Part shown: piece after piece, positions 13,001-25,560 of the stretch
Layout: each line of letters opens with the position of its first letter
How positions within the stretch are numbered: the first letter of the stretch is position 1
Source: Apostichopus japonicus
Lineage: Eukaryota > Echinodermata > Holothuroidea > Aspidochirotida > Stichopodidae
Assembly: GCF_037975245.1 (NCBI RefSeq)
Contig: NC_092575.1
Coordinates: 14,366,310 to 14,426,309, forward strand
Length of the DNA stretch: 60,000 bases
Direction of reading: 5' to 3'
Made by a program: the position numbers and the translations under genes
Notes under the pieces: model-generated
Told to the model about the DNA's origin: nothing
Database searches by the model: none
What the model saw: the letters and a program-made list of their open reading frames with translations, nothing else

Positions 13001-13997
13001 AATCTGAGCAAAGTTCACATTTTAACTTCTAAATGCAAACCAGTTTTTGTTGTTGTCTCTTTTCACTTGAAATATTAAACCCCAGTGCCATATCAACTGC
13101 AACAAATATATATATAAACAACACATATAATGATTTGTTACATTAAGTTCACACTCTGTACTGAAAATGAATGAAACACTTTTTTTGCTTTTGTCTCTCC
13201 CAATCAATTTGACATGGATTACATTGATTACCTGGCCAGCCATGACTTTGCTTCATGGCATCCATACATCATCCTGGATGCAACATCCCCAAAGACATTT
13301 TATTCAATAATACATTCCCTTGATACAATTACCAAGTAAATACAACACATATATATCTTTCCTTAGTATGATTAGAAGGATAACTGTACTGACCTGAAAT
13401 ATGCTAGAAGGTCCAATAATGGTCACCCATGCTCAAATTTTAAGAAGCATTTCATTATAACTGTAAAGGTAGTCACACCACAGACATAAATATCTTTCTA
13501 TTTTCCAATGATCCTTAACAGCTGGCTAATTTGGAGGATCAGAGTCTACAGAAGCATACTTTTGAATAAATATATCAAGTTTACTGTGCTGACCAATTTT
13601 GATTTTTGATCTAAATATACCAGCAATGTTGCAAGTTTAAGCTTGTTGCAATACTTACTAAAAGTAAAGTACACACCACATGCTCTGCCATAGTTTCACT
13701 GCACTTTATGTAAATTGGGCATTAGGTTTGTACTAAAAGCTAATAACTTGACAATTTAAAATACAAACTGCTCATACGATTACTTATTGCTAATTAGTTA
13801 TGGACATCAGACGTAGACTATACTTTAGAATGGTTTTGAAGTTGAATTGATAAAATGCTGAATATTTTGACCACAATGTCTGGCAGTTCTTTTTTCAAGA
13901 TCCCAGCAGTGACCGAAGGAAGGCTGCAAGAAATAGCAAAATAGCCATAAATAAGGGAAAAGTGTATTGGCCTATGGAACATGATTACTTCAATCTG
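10030..13997 (-). other. Probable long 3' UTR of TMED2
   Basis: No coding exon or recognised transposon is seen in this AT-rich stretch downstream of the TMED2 stop codon. Several TTTATT sequences (AATAAA on the minus strand) occur, the most distal near 10,050. Vertebrate TMED genes often have long 3' UTRs, but the actual end cannot be fixed here. A small cluster of degenerate ~10-bp GATGCATACTGGTACATACT-type repeats lies at 10,895-11,015. Confidence 0.35.
10895..11015. repeat. Short tandem repeat (CATACTG[AG]TG/ TATACTGG)n
   Basis: About ten copies of a ~10-bp unit close to CATACTGATG or TATACTGGTA follow each other with small changes. The block sits in the presumed TMED2 3' UTR. Confidence 0.75.
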
Positions 13998-16798
13998 CTA
14001 AACGACTCTCCTAACTTCAAAGAACCTTCTGAGATAATAAACCTGTCCTAATGTCATCGCCACCAGAACCAAACTCTCAAAGAATGACCAGAGTACTACC
14101 CGGGAGTTGGTGCTCTCATTAACTGGAAAAGCAGATAAAGAGAAAAAAAATGTTTTGCATTAAAATAAATGTACACAAGGATACTGTTCCTTGACTTCAG
14201 AAAAGGACTGAGAATATTAGAACATCCTAAAGCAGCTATCTGTAACTTTTTATGCCCATGACACAGGATCTTTGATGAGAACTGAGCCCCAACACACCTG
14301 ACCCCTTGCAAAATGCAAACCCTCAGAATCAATGGTCAAAGTTTATGAAAGCTACAGCACCTTGGACTAGAGACTTGATGTTTGAAAAATAACTTTATCG
14401 AGCTACCAGCAAGCTCCAAAAACTAGATCAATTTCTGACTTCTGTAAATATCTCATGACCCATGGAAAAAAATTGTTGTGACATTTGCATTGAGTTCCTC
14501 CCTCCTTGTCTTTTTTTTTTTTTTTAAATATTGTTGTAGCATTATAAAGAATTAGACCTTGAGCATTATAAGGATGTCATATTGTAGTCACTTTTTGAAT
14601 GTCGGAAAACAACATTAAAAAGGCCGGCCTAATCGACTGACAGAAAGGATATAAACCATGAATGGGGTACCAGTGTTAGGGAACAGGAAAAAAACTAGGG
14701 AGCACAAGAGGGGGATCGACACCTGTGCTGAGTACTGGGGAAAGCAAGTACTTGTGGTCTCTACAACCTCTTTTGGTTCTGTTTTATGACCCACAGTTTG
14801 AGGTGAAATTTGAATTCAGTTCTGACCTTCAGGTTTTGATATCTATCATTGTAGTAACAGTGTGTATTATGAATAAACCTGAGGCCATACAGATGTAATA
14901 ATTGCAGTTATGGAATCAAAGTAAGTAGACAGGAGCCCATTTTTTGTTCTGCTTTTATTTTCAGGTAAATTCTTTTGACATTAGATTGGGTAGAGGACTC
15001 AAGAATTACCTAAAGGGGAGTGCATAGTGCATGCCAGCACATACTGTACCAATTGAAATGTACATTGACCTGATACATCTCAAATTTGAAATAGAAAATT
15101 TGAGACAAATTATTAGGCAACCAAAAAAGGAACAATTTGTTTAATAGTCTAACACATCCATGATCTTTTCTTCGATTCCTATGAGCTCTCAGAGACTTTA
15201 ACAAAATGTGATATTTTTTTTCTTCTTGTAGCTTGATGACTTACTTGATCTGTGCACTCTTTCCCTCACTTCCATATACTCTTGTTCATGCTTAATACCA
15301 GTCAAACCAGTAGATAATTGAGCAATCATACTGTCAAGGTTATTGTGGTCCTCTGCAAAGAGAGAGAGAGAGAGAGAAAGATCTACATATATCATGAATA
15401 TTTGAATATTAATAATAGCAATTAAAATTATAAGTTATCTGTGGTGTCTCTATGTCTGCAAAGAGACACATAGAGAGAAAGATCTACAGAAATCATGAAT
15501 ATTTGAATATTAATAATAGCAATTAAAAATAAAAGTTATCTGTGGTGGCCTCATTGTTTAACATACATACTAAAATCGCTAAAGTGATTTCACACGTTAA
15601 GTACATTCTTGGAGGTTTTTGACCTTCCGAATTATTCACAATCACTGGAGGTGGTAGTCATATACTGCCCGATTGCTGGTCGAATGTTGAGCAAATGTGA
15701 TCGACCAGTCTTTCAATCACATGTGGGGACAAAATATGTCCTCTCAAGAGCTGACATATAGGGTAACCTGTAGATCTGTAGTATGGTGACAATGATTTGA
15801 CTGGACTCCTAGTCAGTGTGATATCAGCCGTTTCAACAAATCTGGAAAATATTTTGTCCCACAAATATGTTTGTACTTTATTTAAACAGATAAAATTTTA
15901 CTGTAATGCAGCATTTAATATCTTTCATTTAACATTCAAGTGCAACATGCAATAGGAGAAAACCAACTCAACAGGGATAATATCAAATTGTGGTAACTTA
16001 AAACCATTTATTTCCCCCTTCAAAACACTGTTTGTTGGCTGAAAAAGTTAAAAAAGTAAAACTCTACCTTGTGTATCTTCAACATTAGTTTTTGGGGTAT
16101 TCCCAATATCCAGCGAAAACATAAGTATTTTCGGGGTCATAGTTGACATAGCATTACTAAAGCAGAATCTGTAATTGCCATCTATATGGGCAGCAAATGT
16201 GAATTTGCCATTTGATTCTCTGCTACCAACATATAGATCCTTGTTATCCGGACCAATGACCTGCAAGAGAAATACAGACGAATTTTTCTTCCACATACAT
16301 CATACATATATATAAACAAAAACTGATCATCTGCGAAAATTCAAAAAGGATACATTTTACTAGATATAGTTTAACTTATATGCATATTTTGAGAGAAATG
16401 CAGCAGTACAGGCCCTATAGTGCACGACAGGAAGTTGTATCGACACCAATTCCACGAGAACGATCATTTGACCGAGGCGTAGACAATAAATTACAAAATA
16501 CTTTACACGCTAACTGATTTATTTTAAAAAATAGTTTAAACATAGTACAGTCAGTTCGACAGTAACAAGTGAAGCAATTTTAAAACAGTTTACTGTGTAT
16601 AGCATGACGAACCTTCAAGTCAATATCCAGGAAGCCTCCTTCAGCAACTTCAAATATTATAGTAAACGTCGTTCCCATCGCTATTTTATCGTGGAAGCAT
16701 TCTTCGGAATGTGCGTCTACTTTTACAAGATATCCATTAACACCTACTGCGACCGCAAGGAGTACAATAAAACGCAATGTGTAGAAATTTGAATTCAT
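13998..16798 (-). CDS. TMED2: TMED2, p24 family cargo receptor (complete)
   Basis: Transmembrane emp24 domain protein 2 (p24 beta), a type I membrane protein cycling between ER and Golgi that recruits COPI/COPII coats and helps export GPI-anchored cargo. Four minus-strand exons: 16798-16613, 16260-16068, 15352-15245 and 14122-13998. They total 612 nt (203 aa plus stop; the human protein has 201), and all phases close. Residues 1-22 form a signal peptide ending in VNG. The GOLD domain follows, with Cys in EECF and FCFSN and the blocks [32 protein letters not shown] and MSTMTPKI. Then come the coiled-coil [16 protein letters not shown], a membrane segment ([20 protein letters not shown]) and a cytosolic tail [13 protein letters not shown] carrying the FF and dibasic sorting signals. 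Nothing is broken. Confidence 0.97.
15353..15546. repeat. Two-copy tandem duplication covering the TMED2 exon 3 acceptor
   Basis: The intron segment starting at CTGCAAAGAGAG (15353, the reverse complement of the real CTCTTTGCAG acceptor) and ending at TTATCTGTGGTG (about 15446) recurs at 15456-15546 with about ten changes. The second copy therefore carries a second pyrimidine tract plus CTTTGCAG acceptor with no exon behind it. The (GA)n run in copy 1 is interrupted in copy 2. Confidence 0.85.
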
Positions 16799-16938
16799 CT
16801 TGCTTTTGAGTAAATTTGCAAAGTTTTACAAAGTCAATACCATCTGTTACTAAGTTGTAACCTATGCTAGTACGTACTGTTGTTTAAACGAATGTAATGC
16901 TGTAACGTGTAGTCTGCAATCCAAATCGGATTTTGATA

Positions 16939-16945
16939 CACGTCA
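16939..16945 (-). promoter_or_regulatory. UPRE-like TGACGTG upstream of TMED2
   Basis: TGACGTGT lies on the TMED2 coding strand about 140 bp before the start codon. TGACGTG is the core of the ATF6/XBP1-type unfolded protein response element. A 7-mer occurs often by chance, and the transcription start is not known, so this is only a suggestion that fits an ER-Golgi gene. Confidence 0.25.
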
Positions 16946-16999
16946 TTGCGAAAGCAGCTGGTGCCATAGAAATGAAAATGCAGCAAACCCCCGAGTAGG

Positions 17000-19300
17000 T
17001 GGATCTGTGTGTTACTATTTCAGGGAATTCAATGTATATTTACGGATAATAAAGTTGATATTTAGGGATTTTTAATGTGTCTTTAAAAATTATAGTGAAT
17101 TTCTGAGAAAGTTTAAGTGGATATTTAAAGAGAGTTAAAAAATTTCAGGTCCATGCAGGCTTCCATAGTTATGAAATCTTCAGATAACTTTCATGGCATG
17201 TAAACATTTCCATCACTTCTGCCTCCACTTCTGGAAATATACAACAGTATGTCTTCATTACAACTTCCATTCAGAAAAGTACCCGTTTAATTTGAAAAGA
17301 TACAACATAACCACCACTTAATGCGCTTACATGGGAGAATAACAATGGACATTTTTACTTATGACACGGAAGTCTACACTAACTGGATAGGCTGCGCGGC
17401 TCGCGTAATTTTTTTCCTAAGAGGGTTAGGGGCAATTATCATATATAGGTGTATTCAAACCCTCGCGCATGCGTGTTACTCGTACACACGCGTTACTCAT
17501 TGATTGATGCAATACACGTGTGGGCACTATGTAAGCTGTACAAAGCAGTAGATCTCCGCTGTACAGTTTTACACGTAATGCAGTTTGCTTTTAGGCCAAG
17601 GATTACCAAGTGAGAATTGAATAATATAAGCGATGGGACGCATAATACAAGTTATAGCGCGATCAAATCGTCACTTCAATTGTTAATTTTCTGGAGGTGT
17701 TGTGGCTAATGTAGGTGACTGATAGTCTGCGTATCGGCTGGTGATTCAATATCTGATAGTAATATCTGATAGAACTGATAGTCCAGTTCAGGGGCGTAGC
17801 GAAGGGGTTTTTGTTTGGGGGGGGGGGGGGGAATGTGGAGAATTTGATTTGCCGACGGATCTGGAAGTGGTGACTGAAATGGGGTGAGGGGGTCTACTTG
17901 TTTTATTTTGTAAAGCCGTTAGATGCAATCTGATGTATAGTTTGGAAATATGGTTTTTGAAGAGAGCAAACAATTGACTGTAAGTGTTTGCGTTAAGAGT
18001 TAGATCTGCCCTGGTTTGTATCGCAGCTGTTTAAAGATTGCTTTTTCTAATATCATTAATACGGTAGAGTTTAGGTTCCAGTATTTCTGTAAGACAACAT
18101 AATCGTTGACGGCATAGTGATATACGTGTGCTACCCCTACATTTGAGCAGTTACTCTTTCCACGAACCGTCATAACAAGGCTGTATGTTTTTGTACTACT
18201 CTATTGCAGCGGTGTCCCTTTTCTCGTATATAAGGATATATATCCTACCGTGACTGTTTAGGTTCGTGGTGGATAAGAAAATACGACAGAAACATAAATC
18301 AAACAGTCACATGTGTCATAAATGCAGTATTCCATCTGAAACTTTGGTGGCTTGTTACAAACGGCAAGTATAGATGAAAATTGGCAAAATTTTGGGGGGA
18401 TTCCTACCACTTCGTGAAGGATTCAATAATTTGTAAAGTAGCGTCCTATTCCATTGGGGTAACGTTACGATTGGTTAATATCATTGAGGCGTGTCGTGGG
18501 CCGTGTGTCGTAGGGTAGGAGGAGGCCGGTAGGGTGTTTGATCATCTAACCTAAGCAAGAGTATAGGACTGTTGGGTGTTGAACTTATCATGTCAAACAA
18601 TTCCGGTTCATTTTTGTAGTACGTCTTTCTTTGTTTTGGTGTTTTATTTAACTTTGATTAAACTTTTGAACCTTGAGTCGAAATTCCGTGTGTCGTTTGG
18701 CAATTGAGTGTCGTCTTTAATAAAAACACACGTGTTTTGTAAACAGACACGTAGCCAGCTTTCGTGATGTGAGGGGTGCTGGGGAGGGGGGGGGGGGGGG
18801 GGGCTATGCTCATCTTGCCAGGAATATATGACACAGAAAAGCACAATACACAACGGAGATTGTAATAATTTTTTCTGACCGAAATATTACCATTTGTTGT
18901 TTTCATGTTTAGTAAACTTAACCTATTCAGTTTTTTTTCTTAGCTCGATTTGGATCCTTTGAAACCAACGTTTCCACAGAGATTCATTACGGTGTTTGTC
19001 TGGACTCACTTAACCACGACTTTTATAAGATTATGCAACAATCATGTTCTGTCGTCCTGACAAGACCATGTACAGTAATGTTCATATTACCCACTATTCA
19101 AACTATGGAACTTTACAATTATCTGTATACATGGTAACTGACGGCGCAAAGCATTACCATTAGTTTCATTTCTATTTAATCCCTGACAACCCCCCTACCC
19201 CATTCCCGCACCGAACACCTGTCTCATTTTCTCCTCTCTTACATTAGTCTGTCACCCCCCCCCCCCCTCCCGCACATCATACTCCTTCCCTCCACCCAAT
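17000..19300. other. Intergenic region, no gene seen
   Basis: No exon-like coding stretch was recognised. Notable only are long homopolymer G runs (17,818-17,831 and 18,786-18,803), a CAGGGGCGTAGC sequence at 17,790 like the end of a hAT-type element without a clear partner, and a CGTAGCCAGC sequence at 18,751 of similar kind. Confidence 0.5.
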
Positions 19301-19392
19301 CGCAGTATATAAATTCATTAAGTACGCAGTAAGAGATTAACGCTCGTTTAGGCTTCCGTACTTTGCCCTTACTGAGCCATACAGGAGGTACA

Positions 19393-19400
19393 TATAAATA
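19393..19400 (+). promoter_or_regulatory. TATA box candidate for the MGCC gene
   Basis: TATAAATA is placed about 79 bp before the ATG at 19472. This leaves room for a start site near 19,425 and a ~45-nt leader. A second TATATAAA is at about 19,306. The spacing supports exon 1 of the small gene being real. Confidence 0.4.
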
Positions 19401-19471
19401 GAAGTAAAACAGAACGCGGTTTCAGAACTTTGTCATAGCTTCAACCTGACTTTAAAAAAAGAAAAAAAAAC

Positions 19472-22400
19472 ATGGGCTGCTGTTTTTCTGGACCTTATAA
19501 TCCTTTCCCTCCAGCTGGTAAGATAAATTTAAATCACAGCTTTCGTGTCTTATTCTTCTCTTTTATTTCAATAACTTTCCAATTTCTGGAAATTCCATCA
19601 CTGTATATGTTAAGAGAATGTTTAAAGTACTAACATGTGAAAGATAAATGATTGTGTTAATTTTACTTTTACGATTCTACTTTTTTTAAAGTTTTATCCA
19701 ATCCTCTCACTTAGCCAGCAGCCTCAAAATTCGTAAAATATAAGATATCTTACAATATTAAAGGTTATACTCACATCAGGACCTATAGGCGCTGAGGCCG
19801 GTGTCACGTGGTCGGCATTCAAGTGATTTAAATTAAAAATTCTCAGTCCCAGTGCTCCTTCGTTCCACAAACATGGATTTAAGAAAAACTTTGGACGAGG
19901 AAAACTTTTTAGTAACAATGGGGAAAGGAATGAGGTACCGTAAAGTCATTGTAGGTTCGCATAGACTTTGGATATTCAAAAATTCTCTTTGAATTCAAAT
20001 TCAAATTTAAATTCGTTCTGTGTTTATTCGATAATGTTGCTAGGTTTTTTACAATGTAGCTTCCGGCAGCCCCCCCCCCCTGCATCCTGTCAGGTCTGCC
20101 CACCAGGACCTAGAAATACATGCAACAAAAATTGATCAGCCCAAGCCAGTGGTGCGGCCGTTCCACAGAATAATTTGCTTTACAGTGCTTGTGATATCTC
20201 CAAATTATCCAATTTATCTAAGAAAATGACTTTTCATCTCAAAATATTGATGTTTTATATCAAGCATTTGGTGTTTTTCCTTAAAAACTTTACGTTTTAC
20301 GAGGAATCCACCAATTTCTGTGTTAACATTAAGGCGGTTTTTCGTCTAAGTTGGATTTTCACTTATAGTAATGAAGATTTATAGAAAAAGACGAGATGTT
20401 TAATTCGGAATTGTTCACGCCAAACTCAAACTTTTATCTCAAAAATATGATATTTTTCTATAAAATGGCGAAGTTTTAATTTTAAAGTTTGTCGTATTTC
20501 TCTTAAAATTTTGAAGTTGTATTTCACAAGTTTCTACATTTTATCTCAAAAATTTACATATTAGTGACATGATGCAAATTGAAATTTCGATGGATTATGA
20601 GAATTAAATGGACTACTGAATTGTTCATTGTATGATAGTGCAGTATTAACATCCATTTCGATCGAGCTGAAAGTATGTGTTATGGGATATTCGAGACTTT
20701 TTGTAGCGGCAATCAGAAATATTTTGTTAAGAAAAATTTGCCAGCACCCCCCCTAACCACTCCCCCCCCTCTCCTCCTCCATCCGGACAGTTACATTCTC
20801 TGTTTTTCAGATACTTTTCCAGTCCAGTGTACTGAGGATAATAACATCCAGGATGTCCGTCATGATAGGAGTCTACTTGGTCTTCAGATCCATCCTCCCA
20901 GGGTTCAACCAGTTCCTACAGAGTTTGGTATGATGTCATGTTTGTTCAATGTTCATCTCCTGGGAGGATATCTAAATCATTGAAAGTTTATTCTTACCAG
21001 AATTGTAGTAAATTAGTATATCATAATCCAAGAAATTAGAAACTTCACTACAGGTGTAGTTATATATTCTTCCTTTCTTTGCCAAGACATTGGCTTCAAT
21101 GAAGTGAGATTACAAGAAATATTAAGCTGTTAAGGCAAACCATGGAGGTAAAACCTCCATGGGCAAACTTACTGAGTAGAATCGCGTAAGGATGAAGAAC
21201 CATGACATATCTTACGTACTGCACGAGAAAGTACCAGGAACCGTCGCTATAGTTGCTACCTTCTATTATCATGCACATACATACTGAACAGCCAGTTGGT
21301 ATAGGTTTCCAATGCTTGACCACACCATTGTCCTATATATTGAACAGTATTTGAACTTGAAATACAAGCGAGGTGGTCATAGTGCTCACACCGTCCATGC
21401 GATTGCTTTGAAGCGGGATATGAAAGTACATCAATACCAAATATTGTCCCAGCTGAGTGATATTGAATGCTAGTCTTAATAAACACATCACATCAGACAA
21501 CTGGTCGCTCATCCTTCTCTATTTGATACATTTAACCTATTTTACTTAAAAAAATGGAAGGTCACCAGGCATATTTGGTCTCTTCGTGATAATTTCTGTT
21601 TAAATCCATATCTGGGTCGAAGTTCTGGACGGCAGTGGCAAGTGTTCGACCGATAATCGGTTAGACAATCGGCATCGGGCCGATTATCAGACAATTGGTA
21701 AATAATCGGCATTGGCAAAATCCATTGCGCTACCGATTAGTTGGAACCGATTATTACGTTCCACACAAAGGATTGTATTTTCCGCGCTTTTGATACACCA
21801 CAACCACAACGGGAGAAATTTTTTTGATCATTCCATTCAGTGCTATTCAAAGCCGGGGAAGGTGCGCTAATCTACGTGTAACGGTATCGCAAGTCCCTCG
21901 CGCGAGTTTGTAAAAATGCTGTTCGATACACACTATCCAGTTTTGGCAGCTAACATCATGCAGTATACCCGCATAACAACACACAGTATACTCGCGATAA
22001 GCTTAGGGGAACGACGTACTTTCTTACTTCGCTTGTTGCATCTAACAAAACCACCTGTCATCATGTTAAACGATTGATAAGAAAGAAAAATTGTCTATAC
22101 TAAATATAATCACCAAATCAGTGTACTTTTGAACCACTTTGGCCGTTTCACCGTAGGTGAAAACTGGAAAGTGAAAACAATAACATTAGGCTTTGTTCAT
22201 TGAGAGAACTACGTACATTAGGCTAGTCTGGCTGAAGAACGGTTGAGCTTCAGAACTTAAGTTTGAAAATGCGCCCAAGATTTTACAAATGGCATAAAAT
22301 GATGAAATCAAGGCTCCAAATACACCTAAAAATCCAAAAACACGTTTCGTGACATTCCTCAGAAGTTCTACTGCATAACAGTATTTTGTGATTAGGCAAA

Positions 22401-24269
22401 CATTCTTACGCATATTTTTACGAAAACCCGATGAACTTTTTTTCCTATGCCACATGTACCATACGTGCTAAGTTGCTAACAGTAACGAAACTCCTTACCG
22501 CAACCGACTAAAAGCAAGTCTGATTTCCAGTGACACGACGCGACAAAGTCAATGGGAATTTAGTGTGTGATTTCTCCCACATGTAGTTAAGTCAATGGAG
22601 AAGCGCCATTGACTTACTGTGTATGATCGTTTGAAACAACGTTCGTTCGATAGGAAGTTTTACCGCGCAGATGGTAATCATTGAAAACTTGAAGCAAACG
22701 TTCGGGATTGTTTTATTTTTCATAATAAAATAAAACTGTTAGCAAACTGCTTATCCACTAAAGAGCCTGTAAGAATATGTTATAAGTAATATGGCGTTAC
22801 ATTTCGATCCTGCTAGGATCGAAACGTCAGGCCAACTTACTCTTAGGCCTACACATTATTTTTCATATCAGTTTATATATTTCGATATCAGCTAACGAAA
22901 TAACGAATATTTTATTTAAGTGCGATATACTTTTTACTTTATTTACGTTGAAGTTGCAACACTGATATAATTTTAAATTTTAATGGCAGTTGTAAAACCT
23001 GTCTCTAACTTTTTTGTTTTTCATTTCGTAGCCAATGGCTACTATCGTGAGTTCCGGCTTGCGGGAAGATCACATACATACATACTATTTTCCCCCTTCT
23101 GTATTCTGTACAGTCTGTGTTGTGACGGGATTGCAATATTGCGACTCCTCGTTATAATCGTACATCGCCCTATGTATGTATTACAGTGTTCTTTACTTGC
23201 TCCATTAATCTTTACTGTGAAAAGTTAAGTCGTTCATTTACTTTCTTTGATTGTATTGGCCTAGAAATTGGTAATCATACATAACACTTAATCATACATT
23301 AGGCCAGTTCCACGAAAATTTTGAAATAATCGGTAATCGGCAATCGGCAATCGGCCGATTGTCACAGGAAATAATCGGTAATCGGTAAAACCGATTGTCA
23401 TACAATCGGTCGAACTTCTGGTTGTCAAGATTTGGTCTCAATTGATATTCAGAATTTTCCATGGTCAGAACTCAGCCGGCAGCAGGAAAATTTCTGGTTT
23501 TGATAGCCCCCTAGACTTCACAGGAAATGACACTTCTCAGGCTTGAAAATGACCAACCAGATGTACACTTTTGCCTGAGAACCAAGTTTTTCCCAATAGT
23601 TTTTTTCCATCCATAACCTTTTTCAAGATTGTCACCAGTCACACATCATGTTCGACCTCATTGCATCTCCTGTGGAGATTGCTTTTGTAGCTAATACTAC
23701 GTAATGACCCACAATACCAGTCAGCCCGACTTTTCAAGGTTTTAAGCCCATTATTTGTTCAGAATTTGAAAAATAAATTTACTTCAAATCATACCCAGTA
23801 TGTTGAACAAAATTCATCTATGGACAACCAATATAGAAAGTATGATGAAGAATGTTGGTCAGGGAATTTTCGAAAATTCAGACACAGTTAATTTATTGGT
23901 GTACAAATATTAAAACCACTTATAACGTCTACGATAAAACTTCGATATCACAAAAAAAGTACAAAAATATGCTCGAGTGGGGCGGTCTCCTCCTTTGCCC
24001 GCCCCTCCCCCCCCCCACTTGGCTACGCGCCTGCGGTTAGAAATCTTGTAAGAAACAGGCCAAATGGAAACCCAGTGAACCCATATCGATGTGGATCATA
24101 TATGACTGTACGTACTTACACTCATACACAAGAGATGTACAGACAAATCATGAGTGACAACATGCTATACGGTCGCAGGTCACAGAAACGACCACGAAGA
24201 GTCATTTACCTCATGCAGCATGTGCTGGATGAAGTTTTAGCCACCGCCAAATATGATTTGGATAAATAA
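19472..24269 (+). CDS. Candidate small MGCC-type acylated protein, ~99 aa, three exons
   Basis: Function unknown; I do not recognise the family. Three exons join in phase: 19472-19517 (MGCCFSGPYNPFPPA, donor G|GTAAGA), 20811-20927 (acceptor TTTTTCAG, donor TTTG|GTATGA) and 24133-24269 (acceptor CACAAG). Together they make 300 nt, ending in TAA. The N-terminus MGCC is a typical N-myristoylation site (Gly2) with adjacent cysteines open to palmitoylation. Residues ~16-54 are Pro/Asp-rich and the last exon has a basic patch (YGRRSQKRPRRVIY) and an amphipathic helix. A TATA box lies at the right distance upstream. The second intron (3.2 kb) contains the inverted-repeat element at 21.64-23.42 kb. 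Exons 1-2 are better supported than the link to exon 3; transcript data would settle it. Confidence 0.42.
21641..23418. mobile_element. Inverted-repeat DNA element, non-autonomous (hAT-like?)
   Basis: The left end GTTCGACCGATAATCGG (21,643) and the right end ...CCGATTGTCATACAATCGG followed by TCGAAC (to 23,415) are inverted copies sharing GTTCGACCGAT. Both are followed internally by many CGGCAATCGG / CCGATTATC sub-repeats. No transposase frame lies between them and no clear target duplication was found, so exact ends are uncertain. The interior carries the palindromic copy of the hammerhead-like repeat. Dense short sub-terminal repeats fit hAT-type elements. Confidence 0.55.
22735..22860. repeat. 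Dispersed repeat with hammerhead-like motif, inverted double copy
   Basis: The left half (GTTAGCAAACTGCTTATCCA...) is the reverse complement of the right arm of the units at 5.2 and 52.4 kb. The right half (ATCCTGCTAGGATCGAAACG and TCAGGCCAACTTACT) is forward. The two halves meet at the CGATCCTGCTAGGATCG palindrome, giving a head-to-head arrangement. The CTGAAGA box is lost. Confidence 0.6.
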
Positions 24270-24319
24270 TCTCACGCATTTATTTTCAATTTATAACCAC
24301 AAAAATGCTATGCCACCAA

Positions 24320-24400
24320 ATATTGGGGGGGGGGGGGGATATTAGATACTATATCGCCCCTAAAATATTGGGGGGGGGCATGCCCCCCGTCCCCCATATG
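24320..24400. repeat. Poly(G) block with repeated AATATTGGGGGGG units
   Basis: Two similar units, each AATATT followed by nine or more G, occur at 24,320-24,342 and 24,364-24,380, then CCCCCCGTCCCCC. This can form a hairpin or G-quadruplex and is like the G-rich termini of hAT MITEs elsewhere in the window. No target duplication was found. Confidence 0.45.
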
Positions 24401-24774
24401 ATCGCCGCCCATGCTAGTCCGAGTACTGTTTTAAGAATCCGAGTACCGAAATCGAGTACTTTTTGCATCCGGGTACTTTTTCGAGTTCTATAGACAAAAG
24501 CCGTTATGTTCATGTACAAAGATCATTATTGTAAGCAAACGAATATTAATAACCCGACATCGTTGTATTTGATTTGTTATAGATGAGTTAAGTCCACCAA
24601 TTTCTACTGACCGTTCTTCGTCTGAAAATGGACGCTTGGTCACCCATCCCACCGACAACCATTGCATCAATTAAAGTGGATATTATATTTTCTGAAATTT
24701 ACTCAACGTAATGACCCTAAACCCGGTAATTTCCCCCGCCATCCGCGGTTCGCTTCATTTACATGGAGTCCTCT

Positions 24775-24872
24775 ACTTTGTTAAGCCATCTGAAGGTTTT
24801 TTAGAGGACTTCCTATCACATTGTATATATTCACGTTATGAAACAAAATAAATCAATCAATCAATCAATCAA
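24775..24872 (+). mobile_element. LINE 3' end with (AATC)n tail (relic)
   Basis: A short 3'-UTR-like segment ends in ACAAAATAAATCAATCAATC repeats (24,840-24,871). A tail of short tandem units is typical of CR1/L2-type non-LTR elements. No coding part remains. Confidence 0.35.
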
Positions 24873-25279
24873 TGTGTGTATGTACTGACGACTATGAAAT
24901 AGTACTTAAATGTTTGTTTGCTACCTACCCCGCCAACCTCCCCCCCCCCAATCCTCCCACTCCCTTCGCTCTCCATCCCATCTCGTTCTGTTATCCCTCT
25001 AATGGAGTATTCGGTCGCCAGTATAGTCCCGAATTAAACCAATTTAGCTAAGGCATGTTCGTGAAGTTACAAAATCTGCAGGAATATGTCAGTGTGCCTG
25101 GCATATTTGAAGTGACCAATTTGGGGAGTTCCTGATAAGCATTGAGCAGTTTGTTATGATGTAATCGTAACAATTTCCAAACAGGTGGAGAACTGACAAG
25201 TAACTCTGTAGCACTTCCAATCTAAAAAGAAAAATGGTCTTCGAACTGGATACAAACCGTTTCTTCATCGCTTCATTCA

Positions 25280-25412
25280 AGCGAATCATTCCCGCGACGC
25301 TACCCCTTTAATAATAACTCTACCCCTTTAAATAATAACGCTACCCCTTTAATAATAACTCTACCCCTTTAATCAATTCAAGCGAATCATTCACGCGACG
25401 CACCTATTCAAT
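25280..25412. repeat. Small repeat cluster: CTACCCCTTTAATAATAA units between direct repeats
   Basis: Four copies of a unit close to CTACCCCTTTAATAATAACT lie between two copies of TTCAAGCGAATCATTC plus CGCGACGC (near 25,276 and 25,378). This looks like a local tandem expansion within a duplicated segment. No gene is involved. Confidence 0.7.
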
Positions 25413-25560
25413 GGGAGCACACACGTTCAACCGGATTATATACAGTTGCTTATTATTCTGCCGATTCGAAGTAAGCTATCACATTCATATGGTACGGATT
25501 CTAAAGTCAGGCCACCTTTTAAATCATGAGTGGAGTTCTTTATTTAATTTCAACCAAAAG

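Noticed and set aside
24008-24036. Complete hAT MITE ending at CTTGGCTACGCGCCTG
   Set aside because: No inverted partner (CAGGCGCGTAGCC) or 8-bp duplication was found within about 600 bp upstream; at most an isolated end.
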